A stretch of DNA of 64,000 nt from CALXOD01 sp964402715 (GTDB lineage Bacteria; Verrucomicrobiota; Lentisphaeria; Victivallales; Victivallaceae), in contig CAYODJ010000009.1 of the NCBI GenBank assembly GCA_964402715.1, positions 8,569 through 72,568 of the forward strand, in the 5' to 3' direction. The stretch's first letter is position 1. Each line of letters begins with the position of its first letter. Below the pieces are notes generated by a model, which did no database searches, had not been told where the DNA came from, and saw only the letters and a list, made by a program, of their open reading frames with translations. Both the position numbers and the translations under genes were made by a program. Shown one piece after another: positions 1-8,896 of this stretch.

Positions 1-35
1 ATGACGATAATTGCGGCTTTAAATCAATTGTCGGG

Positions 36-64
36 TTGATCTCCGGTTCAAAACGCGCTATATT
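36..64 (+). promoter_or_regulatory. Predicted sigma70-type promoter
   Basis: TTGATC (36-41) and TATATT (59-64) are separated by 17 bases, upstream of the first open reading frame. The same -10 hexamer recurs before several other genes in the window. Prediction by eye only. Confidence 0.5.
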
Positions 65-131
65 TCGGAAAGATCGTGATTGCGAGCGGACTGTTGACAG
101 CCGACTATTATCTTCCACAGGGACTTGAAAC

Positions 132-479
132 ATGGAAAACGGAACTTTCAACTGGTGGCTTCTGGCGGGGGCAAGCCTGACTTGGCTGTTGTTTATTCTC
201 GGGGTTGCGCAACTTTCTCGCTTCTACCTGAAGTTTCTGGAGGTTCGTAAGGAGATCAACGCCAACACCCTCATCATAGACGGCATGTTGAAGAAAATCC
301 ACGCAGCCCTCACTGAAATCACGATAGAACAGCGTCGTTCTACGCGGATAATGCTGGAACAGGTGGATCTTAAAAAAGCGGAGATGACAGGTGAGTTTGA
401 AATTGTGGAAGAGCCCCTTCCTCCCGCGACGAAACCTCCGACCCACCCCGGCATCACGACATTGCAGGATGGAAAATGA
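132..479 (+). CDS. Small single-pass membrane protein of unknown function
   Basis: The protein has 115 residues and I do not recognise a family. Residues about 8-31 form one hydrophobic segment rich in Trp, Leu and Ala. It is followed by a charged, probably helical cytoplasmic region (about 35-90) and a proline-rich acidic tail. The ATG follows an AGGGA-like ribosome site and sits about 70 bases behind a plausible promoter. The next gene also encodes an unknown envelope-directed protein. The shape (one anchor plus a helical tail) resembles small scaffold or accessory membrane proteins, but no function can be assigned. Confidence 0.55.
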   Translation: MENGTFNWWLLAGASLTWLLFILGVAQLSRFYLKFLEVRKEINANTLIIDGMLKKIHAALTEITIEQRRSTRIMLEQVDLKKAEMTGEFEIVEEPLPPATKPPTHPGITTLQDGK

Positions 480-616
480 TTGGTGTTTTGCTGCGAGCCT
501 CGCTTGAATCTGGGAGAACGATAGCTAAGTTAGCTTTCGGCGGCTGGGTTGATCGCTATGGAGTTCGGCCTCGTTGTTAACGATGTCCATAACATGTGCA
601 AGGAATCGGCAAACTT

Positions 617-1174
617 ATGAGAAAGTTCGTAATTGCAGTCGGCATGACGGCGTTGCTCATCGCAGGCGGAAACCTGAGGGGCGACGAATTTTTGGAGAAG
701 CTTGCGCTCTATGTGCCTAACCGAATCGTGGACACGCTGGATGCATTCTCGTTGAATCTCGGTGTCGGACCGGCCATCCGTGCCGAGTTGATGGCAACCC
801 GTGCGGTCACCGTCGGCGGTTCCTGCGGGTTGACATGGAAAGCCATCAAGGACTACAATCGGCAATACGGCGTCGGCATGCAGGACGGATGGTATTGGTC
901 GTTGGCGGTCGTCGGCGAAGAGGACATGCGTCGGGAACGGGCGGTCGGAACAGTCAAGAGCTACTGGGAGGCATGCGCAGGATTTCCGATTCCGACGCAA
1001 CGCATCTACAACCCCCTGGAGGGCGCCCGTGATTACTGGCAGTTCGGCGGTGCGCTTGGAGCGCTAATCGAGGGGGAGTTCTATATCCATCCGATCGAAG
1101 GTCTTGATTGGCTGGCAGGTTTCTTCTTTCTCGATCCCAAAAAGGACGATCTCACGTTTGACGACTTCCGCTGA
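617..1174 (+). CDS. Exported protein of unknown function
   Basis: I chose the ATG at 617 over an in-frame GTG at 596 because AAGGA lies about 12 bases upstream of it and it begins a signal peptide (MRKFVIAVGMTALLIAGG). The product has 185 residues. After the signal comes a mixed alpha/beta-like region containing YVPNRIVDTLDAFSLNLGVG, a YNRQYG motif and several aromatic residues. There is no membrane anchor after the signal and no lipobox, so it is likely periplasmic or loosely envelope-bound. No catalytic motif is visible. Family not recognised. Confidence 0.6.
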   Translation: MRKFVIAVGMTALLIAGGNLRGDEFLEKLALYVPNRIVDTLDAFSLNLGVGPAIRAELMATRAVTVGGSCGLTWKAIKDYNRQYGVGMQDGWYWSLAVVGEEDMRRERAVGTVKSYWEACAGFPIPTQRIYNPLEGARDYWQFGGALGALIEGEFYIHPIEGLDWLAGFFFLDPKKDDLTFDDFR

Positions 1175-1434
1175 GCAGGAGGCGGATGCGCTGAAGTGTC
1201 CACATGGATCTCTGCGTGGTGCGCGGCTCTCTGCGCGGCACCGGGGGAGAGAGTTCATGCCGGATCAGGATTGCATGCGGATGCCGTCGCGTTGCGTCCT
1301 CCATGGTTGAGCGGAGGCATGCCCTGTTCACCCGGCTGAATCCGGCAAGACCGCAATGCTCCGCACCGTATTCCCACGGTCGAAGACCGGGGATGCGCTG
1401 CCGCAGAAGCACATTATGACAGGGAGCGCTTGCA

Positions 1435-2052
1435 ATGACACTCGGAACCGCAATCATTCTGTCCGGTCCCAGCGGAGTAGGGAAGTCCACTTTGATCGAC
1501 CGCGTCCGATTGAGATTGCCGGGTCTGGAGTTCTCAGTTTCATGCACCACCCGTCCGCCGCGCCCGCAGGAAATTAACCATGTCCACTACCATTTCCTGA
1601 CCGAAGATGAATTCTCATTGCGTCTGGAACACCGTGAATTTCTCGAACATGCAGGAGTGTTTGCCAAGCATTATGGTACTTTGCGTACCGAAGTGATGGA
1701 GCGCGTGAATGCCGGTCGGGACATCGTTCTGGACATTGATGTCCAAGGAGCCAGGCAGATTCGGGAGACCGCTAAGACAGATCCTCAACTGAATGCGGTT
1801 GTCGAATTCGTCTTCATCGCGCCTCCGTCGTTGACAGAACTGGAACATCGGTTGCGCGGACGCGGCACCGAATCGGAAGAACAAATCCGTCTCAGACTCA
1901 GTCTGGCACGCCGTGAGCTCTCATTCTGGCGTGATTACGATTACCTGCTGATAAACCGTGCCGTGGATGACACAGTTGACGCGTTCCTCGACCTTGTCCG
2001 CGCCTTCCATTTGAAATCAAGCCGTTTGCAAGGGGCACCTTTTTATGACTGA
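1435..2052 (+). CDS. gmk: Guanylate kinase
   Basis: Phosphorylates GMP to GDP with ATP in the cytoplasm, on the route to GTP and dGTP. The P-loop GPSGVGKST is at residues 11-19. It is followed by the GMP-binding segment SCTTRPPRPQE and by DIDVQGARQI, both typical of the family. At 205 residues the length is normal. The ATG has GGGAG upstream. The stop overlaps the start of coaC by 8 bases, so translation is probably coupled. In many bacteria rpoZ lies between gmk and coaBC; here there is no room for it. Confidence 0.96.
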   Translation: MTLGTAIILSGPSGVGKSTLIDRVRLRLPGLEFSVSCTTRPPRPQEINHVHYHFLTEDEFSLRLEHREFLEHAGVFAKHYGTLRTEVMERVNAGRDIVLDIDVQGARQIRETAKTDPQLNAVVEFVFIAPPSLTELEHRLRGRGTESEEQIRLRLSLARRELSFWRDYDYLLINRAVDDTVDAFLDLVRAFHLKSSRLQGAPFYD

Positions 2053-2596
2053 ACCAGCATCAAAACCGCTGATTGCTCTCGGCGTCACCGGCAGCATTGC
2101 AGCGTACAAAGCCGTCGAACTGTGCAGCTCTCTGGTCAAATCAGGCTTCGCCGTACAGGTGGTGATGACAGCCAACGCCTGCCGTTTTGTCGGCGAACTG
2201 ACGTTTCGCACCATTTCGCGACGCGCAGTAATCACCGATCTGTGGAACACCACAGACTGGCGGCCCAGACACGTGTCGCTCGCAATGGAGGCCGCGATGC
2301 TGGCGGTCGTTCCGTGCACTGCCGATTTCATAGGAAAGTACGCCGGAGGCATTGCCGACGACGCATTGAGCACACTGGCTCTTTCCGTGTCCCGTCCGGT
2401 TCTGCTGGCTCCCGCGATGAATCCTGATATGTGGAGTCAGCCGGCCGTCCGTGAGAATGTGTCGCTGCTGCAACGACGCGGCGTTCATTTTGTCGGACCT
2501 GCCGTCGGACATGTGGCGTGCGGGAACGACGGCGCCGGTCGCATGAGCGCTCCGGATCTCATCTATGCCGCCATCACGCAACTGGTCGCAAAGTAG
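2045..2596 (+). CDS. coaC: Phosphopantothenoylcysteine decarboxylase (stand-alone CoaC)
   Basis: FMN-dependent decarboxylation of 4'-phosphopantothenoylcysteine to 4'-phosphopantetheine in coenzyme A synthesis. Visible hallmarks of the HFCD flavoprotein family are GSIAAYK (residues 16-22), the active-site His in RHVSLA, the PAMN motif (near 122-125) and the substrate-clamp motif ACGNDGAGRM (158-167). Most bacteria fuse this to the CoaB synthetase; here the protein stops at 183 residues and no CoaB domain follows. The synthetase must therefore be encoded elsewhere. The start overlaps gmk by 8 bases. Confidence 0.92.
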   Translation: MTEPASKPLIALGVTGSIAAYKAVELCSSLVKSGFAVQVVMTANACRFVGELTFRTISRRAVITDLWNTTDWRPRHVSLAMEAAMLAVVPCTADFIGKYAGGIADDALSTLALSVSRPVLLAPAMNPDMWSQPAVRENVSLLQRRGVHFVGPAVGHVACGNDGAGRMSAPDLIYAAITQLVAK

Positions 2597-2661
2597 CTTG
2601 CATTGCGGCGTCCCCATGCTATATTCGGCTGTGCGCCGTTGGCAGAGCGCCCCGGAGAAAT

Positions 2662-3075
2662 ATGCGGAAATTATCGACAAAGACCGTCTTGTACACCGGC
2701 GTCCCCGCGATGCTGCTGTCTCTGCTGTTGGCGGGATGCGCAGTGCATAACAACTATCTGAGGCCCGAAGATTTCGCACGTCATCTCATCGACTGCGGTG
2801 TCCCTGTACGCCAGGCACAGCGATTAAGTCCGGATCCGTTTCGTGCCAACGAAGCTCTTGCTATTGACATCGATGGTCAGGAAATCGGTGTTTACAAATT
2901 CAATCAGGATACAGAAGTGCAACGTCGCCGTCTGGAAAAGATTCGTCAGGAGGGATGTGTCTACGTCATAGGCATCAAATACCCTGTGACCGTGCATGGT
3001 TCTTTCATGTTACTGGGTGTGGAGAAAAATCCCCGCAAGACGGAAATCCTGAAAGCGCTCAAGTCGTTTGATTGA
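2662..3075 (+). CDS. Small lipoprotein of unknown function
   Basis: The 137-residue protein has a lipoprotein signal with lipobox LLAGC (Cys26), so it should be lipidated by Lgt (encoded at 17.0-17.8 kb) and anchored in a membrane. I start it at the ATG at 2662, which has GGAG just upstream and begins the signal; the frame stays open further upstream without signal-like sequence. The mature part is charged, with IDIDGQEIGVYKF and YPVTVHGSFMLL segments suggesting a small beta-rich domain. I do not recognise the family. It lies 65 bases after coaC and converges on the glycosidase-like gene. Confidence 0.65.
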   Translation: MRKLSTKTVLYTGVPAMLLSLLLAGCAVHNNYLRPEDFARHLIDCGVPVRQAQRLSPDPFRANEALAIDIDGQEIGVYKFNQDTEVQRRRLEKIRQEGCVYVIGIKYPVTVHGSFMLLGVEKNPRKTEILKALKSFD

Positions 3076-3279
3076 CGCGCCAAGGCGAACGGCGGGGGCG
3101 GCGTGCGAAAAGGGGGAATCGACATCCGCATACGCCCGTCATCATGACGCCGGATCCGGTTGAAGACAATGCGCTCCGGACAGACGCTTCGATCGTGTCC
3201 GTCGGCGATGTCTGCCGCTTTCCGTCCGCAGACCCCGGACCCCCAACAGACGTGAATCCGCACATGTTGCGGGAGTCGG

Positions 3280-4629
3280 CTACTGGAAGCGGGGAAACTT
3301 TGTTCGTGCGGAAATGTCATCATCGACACGCCTCCAGCAGCGCCACACGCGCTCCATCCCCTCTTTCATCACGGCATTCGCCGGGGTCAGCACGGAGCCG
3401 CAGCTGAAAAGAATCGCACCGCCGATCTCGGTATGCTTCGTATTGTAACGCAACTGGTTGACGATTTCGTCCGGGTTGTTCCATATCTTGCTTTTGCCCA
3501 ATTGGTAGACCCCCATGCTTATGTAGACGGTCACGCCGGTGCCATGAACCTGTTTCACCCACCAGTCCGTCAATGCCGCATAAGCGGCGGACTCGTGCCC
3601 GAACGGCCAATACAGCTGCGGCGCGACGTAGTCAACGTAACGTCTGCGAACCCATTTGAGAGTATCGGCGAATTGAACGGCATACGACTCCTTTCCATCC
3701 GTCAAGGAACCGTCGACATGATTTTTCCTGTTCCTCCAAATACCAAAAGGGCTGACTCCGAATCGAATTGTTCCACCCGTTGTGCGGTTAACCGTCGCCA
3801 GCTCGTCGTGCACTGCGGCAATCAGTCTCGTCACATTCTCCCTGCGCCAGTCTCCCAGAGACAGATTCTTCGGGTTATACCGGCGGAATGTCGTTTCATC
3901 GATTGTTCCGAATCCAACATACGGATAGAAATAGTCGTCAAAGACGATAGCATCAACCTTGTAGCGGCTGGCGATTTCCGAAACCGTCGCGACAATATGC
4001 CGGGTCACCTCCGGTCTGCCGGGATCAAGGAACAGCATCCTCCGCCCTCCGGACATCGGCACGTCCAGCACCCACTCAGGATGCAGACGGGCAATATTAT
4101 TGGGCGACAAGCCGGCCAAATACGCATGTTTGGTCAGTTTCGTTGCCCCGGTCACCCTGTAGGGATTAAGCCATGCATGGAACTTCATTCCCCTCAAATG
4201 TGTCTCTCTGATCATAAACGCCAGGGGATCAAAACCGGGAATGCACCTGCCTTCCTTTCCTGTCAACCAGCGGGAATAAGGATTAATCGAAGATGGATAG
4301 AACGCGTCATTGTTAGCTCTTATCTGAAAGAAAACCGCATTGAATCTTCTCTCCTCCAGATCGCTGAGCGTCTTTCGAAAATCGCGCTGAAAAGACGCCG
4401 CTTCCCCATGTTTCCCGAAATCAATGTTGCCGACCGTGGCAATCCAGACGCCACGCAACTCTTTCCATTTCGGACGGTACGAGGCCGGAAGCAGAACCGG
4501 GCCGTCATTCAATCTCCCCGCATATCGATATGCATCGCCATTCATGTCCCGCAGCGCATCCAAATGCTCGCACCAGACCGTCACAGGCGCCGTCACCCCC
4601 AACAGCAAAATCATCAGATAGCGTCTCAT
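3280..4629 (-). CDS. Secreted glycosyl-hydrolase-like protein (GHL10/DUF187, YngK type)
   Basis: Related to the GHL10 (former DUF187) family of predicted TIM-barrel glycosidases, some of which are linked to cell-wall polymers. Characteristic segments are ELRGVWIATVGNIDFG, FFQIRANNDAFYPSSINPYS, MKFHAWLNPYRV, LDPGRPEVTRHIV and the acidic DAIVFDDYFYPYVGFG strand end, where the catalytic acids of the barrel are expected. I chose the ATG at 4629 because it starts a signal peptide (MRRYLMILLLGVTAPVTVWC) and has GGGAAG about 12 bases upstream. The product is 449 residues. The substrate is unknown; export suggests action in the periplasm or outside the cell. Confidence 0.85.
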   Translation of the reverse strand: MRRYLMILLLGVTAPVTVWCEHLDALRDMNGDAYRYAGRLNDGPVLLPASYRPKWKELRGVWIATVGNIDFGKHGEAASFQRDFRKTLSDLEERRFNAVFFQIRANNDAFYPSSINPYSRWLTGKEGRCIPGFDPLAFMIRETHLRGMKFHAWLNPYRVTGATKLTKHAYLAGLSPNNIARLHPEWVLDVPMSGGRRMLFLDPGRPEVTRHIVATVSEIASRYKVDAIVFDDYFYPYVGFGTIDETTFRRYNPKNLSLGDWRRENVTRLIAAVHDELATVNRTTGGTIRFGVSPFGIWRNRKNHVDGSLTDGKESYAVQFADTLKWVRRRYVDYVAPQLYWPFGHESAAYAALTDWWVKQVHGTGVTVYISMGVYQLGKSKIWNNPDEIVNQLRYNTKHTEIGGAILFSCGSVLTPANAVMKEGMERVWRCWRRVDDDISARTKFPRFQ

Positions 4630-4748
4630 ACGATGCAAATTCACTTCCCTTGGCATGAAGCACTGAAACGACAGTGAAAAAGGGCCGTACATTTCTCGGA
4701 CAACCTAAATCGGGACGGTCAAAATCATGAATTTTCCGACGACCGCAT

Positions 4749-4777
4749 TTGCAATTACCGCAAACCTAAACTATCTT
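4749..4777 (+). promoter_or_regulatory. Predicted promoter of rpsO
   Basis: TTGCAA (4749-4754), 17-base spacer, TATCTT (4772-4777). It would give a leader of about 110 bases before rpsO, long enough for the kind of S15 autoregulatory leader known in other bacteria, though I see no recognisable version. Confidence 0.4.
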
Positions 4778-4893
4778 ACACTGCGGCTTTTGCCAATACA
4801 AGAAAGAATTTTCAACAAAAACGGTCGAACGGTTCCGCCTCCGGTTCAAGCGGCACAGGACGGTTCGATTCGAAACTCAAGGAAATTCCATTC

Positions 4894-5160
4894 ATGGACA
4901 AGCAACAGAAGAGAGCCATCATCGGCGAGTACGCGCGCAAGGAAGGCGACACAGGGTCGCCGGAAGTTCAGATTGCAATCCTCACGGCAAGAATCAAAGA
5001 GCTCACCGAACACCTGAGCGTCAACAAGAAAGATCACAGCACACGACGCGGTTTGCTCGCCATGGTCAGTCGCAGGAAGAAGCTTATCGCCTATCTGGCC
5101 AGAACTAATCGCGACGAGTATATCAAGGTCACCGACGCTCTGTCGATACGCAGAAAGTGA
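4894..5160 (+). CDS. rpsO: 30S ribosomal protein S15
   Basis: Primary 16S rRNA-binding protein of the small-subunit platform. The 88 residues show the family core GDTGSPEVQIAILTARI, the HLSVNKKDHSTRRGLL turn that contacts the three-way rRNA junction, and MVSRRKKLIAYL. AAGGAAA precedes the ATG. It appears monocistronic; pnp, its usual neighbour, is absent. A 1.37-kb gene-poor stretch follows. Confidence 0.97.
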   Translation: MDKQQKRAIIGEYARKEGDTGSPEVQIAILTARIKELTEHLSVNKKDHSTRRGLLAMVSRRKKLIAYLARTNRDEYIKVTDALSIRRK

Positions 5161-5744
5161 TTTTTGCTGCCGATTCCGACGGAAGACGGTGCGGTTGTCC
5201 CGCTTCCAGGGAGGGGGTTCTGCCGCTGCGCCGGATGCTTCCGGGATGAGCCTGCGCGATCCGGTGCGGTTCCTGTCCTTTCCGGATAACGATTCCGGCG
5301 TAATTACACCGAAAGCGCGGCGGTTTCCATGATGCGGTTCGAACGGATGTCCGCTTTGTCGGTCGTCCGTGTCGGTGTTTCCGGCAATGAACGGCTGAAA
5401 GCTCCGCCGCACTCTTGAATGCGTTTCACTGTCATCCCACAGGATTGAAGAACAGCCTTTTTCATCACTACATTGAGCTTACTTCTCTGATTTTTTTCAG
5501 AATACCCTTTTCCGATTTTTTCTTTCATTGAGTTTGTTCATGCGGAGCAAATCCCGGCAGGAATGCCTGTTCCGGAGCTGTGCTTGCACCGACAGGATGG
5601 ATGCTGTCCCGCAGCATCGCAGGATGCTTCCGCTATTTAGATGTTGATGTGCTCATCCCATGGGACGGTTGTGAATGCGTTTCATGGTTTCGGTAACTGC
5701 TCTCCGCAGCGCGATGAATACAGCGATGATGCCGCGCATTGGTC

Positions 5745-6370
5745 TCACCCCTCCCGTCTCACAGAAAAAGCGGGGTCGAAACGGGGCGGAGCCCGCTCCG
5801 ACAACCATGCTGAGTCACTCCCTCCTGGCGTGCATGCGCCTTGGCCGCAACAAATCGTCTGAACACCTTGGATCCTGTCCCAAACGGATGCATGACAACA
5901 AAGCTGCCGCCGCATCGACGAATTATCCTGCCGCTGTCGGAATGTCGAAAGTGTAATCACGGCGCAGCATCCATAACCGTGACACAGCGAAGACGAAAAC
6001 CGCAGATAATAATTCGCCTGCCAGTGGTTGAAATCAAACCGCACCCAACCCTTTCCGTTGTGGATAAATTCCGTGCGAATGGTTCTCATGAAAAGCATGA
6101 CGTTTACAGCCCGAAAGATTGAGGACAACATCCACATGGCGTCGACAGACATTCTGATGCCAACCTAAGCACGGGATCTCTTCGACTCAAGCAAATGCGC
6201 ATGAGGGGATTAAGGACAGGGGGAAACAGGAGGCGGTATCCGCAACCGTCAGCCATGAACGCGACGCGGACGGAACATCCACTGTCGTCGGCGAACTTTT
6301 CAAGTTCGCCGTCAGACCGCCACGCTGCACGGCTCGACGGTCCGACATAGTTACAAATGCACGGCAACAT
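5745..6370 (-). pseudogene. Possible decayed SUMF1/formylglycine-enzyme-like gene
   Basis: Reading leftwards, short stretches resemble the C-terminal half of sulfatase-modifying-factor (FGE/SUMF1) domains: ADGCGYRLL near 6.25 kb, then NHWQANYYLRFSSS and CHGYGCC near 6.0 kb in a different frame. They are separated by stops and frame changes, and no start is evident. A similar remnant, with a better C-terminal signature, lies at 11.68-11.94 kb on the same strand. The assignment is tentative and rests on weak similarity judged by eye. Confidence 0.25.
6289..6311. repeat. Perfect hairpin-forming inverted repeat
   Basis: CGGCGAACTT (6289-6298) and AAGTTCGCCG (6302-6311) are perfect complements around the loop TTC. 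There is no T-run on either side, so it is not a standard terminator. It lies about 85 bases upstream of the nrdJ promoter. Confidence 0.6.
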
Positions 6371-6396
6371 TTTTCACGGAAAGGACTCAGACAAAA

Positions 6397-6424
6397 TTGC
6401 TTTTTTAAAAATCTCCACTATAAT
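6397..6424 (+). promoter_or_regulatory. Predicted nrdJ promoter
   Basis: TTGCTT (6397-6402), 16-base spacer, perfect TATAAT (6419-6424), in an A+T-rich region that contrasts with the surroundings. Transcription would start near 6431, giving a leader of about 100 bases that contains two NrdR-box-like sites. Confidence 0.6.
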
Positions 6425-6441
6425 TACAAAAACAGCAAAAA

Positions 6442-6457
6442 TCACAACATAATGTGT
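6442..6457 (+). promoter_or_regulatory. NrdR box 1 (predicted)
   Basis: The core CAACATAATG followed by TGT matches the published NrdR consensus acaCwAtATaTwGtgt at most positions, with two core mismatches. Its start is 32 bases, three helical turns, before that of box 2, the spacing expected of a tandem NrdR operator. Confidence 0.5.
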
Positions 6458-6473
6458 TAGCATTTTGTCCAAA

Positions 6474-6489
6474 CCACAATATATAGTAT
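6474..6489 (+). promoter_or_regulatory. NrdR box 2 (predicted)
   Basis: The core CAATATATAG (6477-6486) matches all ten core positions of the NrdR consensus CwAtATaTwG. NrdR is the ATP/dATP-sensing repressor of ribonucleotide reductase genes. The site lies 40 bases before the nrdJ start. Confidence 0.6.
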
Positions 6490-6528
6490 TGACAGTGCAA
6501 AAAGATCTACCGTAGAAAGGGCGCAGTC

Positions 6529-8817
6529 ATGGCCACCGACAACACCGCATACGATTTGACGACTGACATCTGGCAACGGAAATATCGTTATTCCGGCAGC
6601 AGCTCCCGCCCCGCCGACGCGTCCATAGAAGACACCATGAAGCGAGTCGCGCAGGCTTGTGCCGCCAAGGAGAAGAACAGTGATCTGATCGCCAAGCGGT
6701 TTGAATCAATTCTGACCTCGCTGGAATTTATCCCCGGAGGCCGTATCATCGCCAACGCCGGAACGGATCGGGATGAGGCCACCATGTTCAATTGCTATGT
6801 CATGAATAAGATTGACGACTCCATAGAAGGAATTTTCGACACCGTCAAGGAGTCTGCCATGACGCAAAAGCAAGGCGGCGGCGTTGGATTTGATTTTTCC
6901 ACGATCCGCCCTCGCGGATCGTATATCAAAGGCTGTGACGCCGCAGCATCCGGACCTATCAGTTTCATGCAGGTGCTGGATTCAACTTGCCGCACCATCA
7001 TGAGTGCGGGGCAGCGACGAGGTGCGCAAATGGGGATTTTGCGCTGCGACCACCCCGACATCGAGGAATTCATCAGCGCAAAGCGGGCCAATGCCCGTCT
7101 CCAGATGTTCAACCTTTCAGTTGCTATCACTGAGAAATTTATTCAGGCTGTCAGGGCTGACGCGGATTGGGATCTGTTGTTTAAGGGCAAAGTATACAAA
7201 ACCATACGCGCACGTGCGCTGTGGAATCAGATTATGCAGTCCACTTATGATTATGCCGAGCCCGGATTTATCCTGATCGACAGAATCAATCAGCTGAACA
7301 ATCTGTATTACTGCGAGGAAATCTGCGCCACCAATCCATGCGGCGAACAGCCGTTGCCTCCTTATGGAGCCTGTCTGCTCGGCTCGATCAATCTGCCCAA
7401 ATTCGTGCGTGCGCCGTTCACTGCAAAAGCAAGCATTGATTACGACAGAATCGCACAGGTGGTCGCCATCGCCGTCCAGCTGCTAGACAACGTGATCGAC
7501 CTGAGCCGATATCCGCTTCCGCAACAGAAACAAGAGGCGCATGCAAAAAGACGCATGGGAATCGGTCTGACAGGGCTGGCCGACACTTTCATTTTCCTCG
7601 GCCTGAAATACGGTTCGCCGGATTCTGTCGCATTGGCAGAAAGAATCATGCAAACCATCGCTCACTCCGCATACCGCGCCAGCATTGCCCTGGCTAAAGA
7701 ACGCGGATCTTTCCCGAAATTCGACGCCGACAAATACTGCGCCGGACAATTCATAGCGACACTTCCTGAAGATATTCAGGCGGATATCCGCAGATATGGA
7801 ATACGCAACTCACATCTCACGTCAATCGCGCCGACCGGCACCATCAGTCTGCTTGCCGGCAATGTTTCCAGCGGACTGGAGCCGGTTTTTGCCTTCAAAT
7901 ACAACCGCAGGATTCGCAATACCGATGAAAACGACTACAGCGAAGTCGAAATCGCCGATTACGCCTACCGTGAATACTGTCGCCATAAGTCGCAGCCGTC
8001 AATTGCGTTAGAAGATCTGCCGCCGGCTTTTGTCTCCGCCGACACGATTTCCCCCGTCGAGCATCTTAAAATACAGGCGGCATTGCAAAAATACGTCGAC
8101 AGTTCAATTTCCAAAACGATCAACATCCCGCATGATTATCCTTTCGAAAAATTTGCGGACATCTACATGCAGGCGTATGATGCCGGATTAAAGGGATGCA
8201 CAACGTTCCGTCCGTCCGAGCACATCGCCGGCGTTCTGATTCGCAAGGACGAGAAGAAACAGGAAAAAACCGCCGCAACGGCACCGGTGAAGCCGCCCAA
8301 GCGCCCTGATGAATTGACCGGCACCACCTACAAAATCAAAACCCCGCAATCCCCCGACGCCTTTTACATCACTATCAACGACCTGATCGATCAAGACGGC
8401 AACCATCGTCCGTACGAAATCTTCATCAATACAAAGAACCTGCATCATTTCAGCTGGATTGTTGCCATATCCCGCCTGATTTCCGCAGTGTTCCGGCACG
8501 ATCCAAAGCCGAAGTTTCTGGTGGAGGAACTCAAAAGCATCTACGACCCGAATGGGGGCTTCTTCAGTCACGGCAAATACATCCCCTCATTGGCTGCGGA
8601 GATAGGGTATGTGCTGGAACACCATCTGAAACTCTGCGGTGTGATTACGGATGATGACCTTCATGCGTCAGGCAACGACGGAAGCGCCGGAAGTCCGAAG
8701 GAAAGGATATCCATCAACAGCGGGAAAATGATCTGCCCGCAATGCAACGAAAAGGAATTGATTCATCAGGAAAACTGCCTGAAATGTCTCTCGTGCGGCT
8801 ACAGCAAGTGCGGATAG
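6529..8817 (+). CDS. nrdJ: Vitamin B12-dependent (class II) ribonucleotide reductase
   Basis: Reduces ribonucleotides to deoxyribonucleotides using adenosylcobalamin to start the radical, so it works with or without oxygen. The 762-residue protein has FIPGGRIIANAG near the N-terminus, GGGVGFDFSTIRPRG, the radical-site loop NPCGEQPLPPYGACLLGSIN (from about residue 269), and PTGTISLLAGNVSSGLEP. A TSCPD-type domain follows, then a C-terminal zinc ribbon (CPQC...CLKCLSCGYSKCG, about 735-762). GAAAGG precedes the ATG by 8 bases. It is preceded by a strong-looking promoter and two NrdR-box-like sites and followed by a hairpin terminator, so it is probably a single-gene unit controlled by dNTP level. 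No class I or III reductase is in the window. Confidence 0.96.
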   Translation: MATDNTAYDLTTDIWQRKYRYSGSSSRPADASIEDTMKRVAQACAAKEKNSDLIAKRFESILTSLEFIPGGRIIANAGTDRDEATMFNCYVMNKIDDSIEGIFDTVKESAMTQKQGGGVGFDFSTIRPRGSYIKGCDAAASGPISFMQVLDSTCRTIMSAGQRRGAQMGILRCDHPDIEEFISAKRANARLQMFNLSVAITEKFIQAVRADADWDLLFKGKVYKTIRARALWNQIMQSTYDYAEPGFILIDRINQLNNLYYCEEICATNPCGEQPLPPYGACLLGSINLPKFVRAPFTAKASIDYDRIAQVVAIAVQLLDNVIDLSRYPLPQQKQEAHAKRRMGIGLTGLADTFIFLGLKYGSPDSVALAERIMQTIAHSAYRASIALAKERGSFPKFDADKYCAGQFIATLPEDIQADIRRYGIRNSHLTSIAPTGTISLLAGNVSSGLEPVFAFKYNRRIRNTDENDYSEVEIADYAYREYCRHKSQPSIALEDLPPAFVSADTISPVEHLKIQAALQKYVDSSISKTINIPHDYPFEKFADIYMQAYDAGLKGCTTFRPSEHIAGVLIRKDEKKQEKTAATAPVKPPKRPDELTGTTYKIKTPQSPDAFYITINDLIDQDGNHRPYEIFINTKNLHHFSWIVAISRLISAVFRHDPKPKFLVEELKSIYDPNGGFFSHGKYIPSLAAEIGYVLEHHLKLCGVITDDDLHASGNDGSAGSPKERISINSGKMICPQCNEKELIHQENCLKCLSCGYSKCG

Positions 8818-8838
8818 TCGCCACCGCCGTGGGATTCT

Positions 8839-8863
8839 GACTCCCTGACCGTAACAGGGAGTC
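8839..8863 (+). terminator. Hairpin terminator after nrdJ
   Basis: GACTCCCTG (8839-8847) pairs perfectly with CAGGGAGTC (8855-8863) over a 7-base loop and is followed by TTGTCTG, a weak T-run. Confidence 0.6.
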
Positions 8864-8896
8864 TTGTCTGCAGTATGACCACGGCCTTTGCGACCG

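Larger units (their letters stand above)
5161..6396. other. Long gene-poor stretch
   Basis: No intact gene can be supported between rpsO and the nrdJ promoter. A T-rich patch lies at 5485-5530. The minus strand of 5.75-6.37 kb carries what may be a decayed gene (separate entry). A perfect 10-base inverted repeat with a 3-base loop sits at 6289-6311. A 74-codon minus-strand frame (5304-5528) lacks a ribosome site and any recognisable motif, so it is not called. Confidence 0.6.

Noticed and set aside
3433..4677. A 414-codon plus-strand frame.
   Set aside because: It is the shadow of the glycosidase-like gene on the minus strand, which has a signal peptide and clear family motifs.
5304..5528. 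A 74-codon minus-strand frame starting MKEKIGKGYSEKNQ.
   Set aside because: No ribosome site, no recognisable domain, and no conserved context.
6180..6320. Resemblance to a cobalamin riboswitch upstream of the B12-dependent nrdJ (GGGGGAAACAGGAGG, TATCC, CCACTGT pieces).
   Set aside because: The conserved CCCGCNACTGT and GCCACTG elements are not intact, spacing is off, and B12-repression of a B12-dependent reductase would make little sense.
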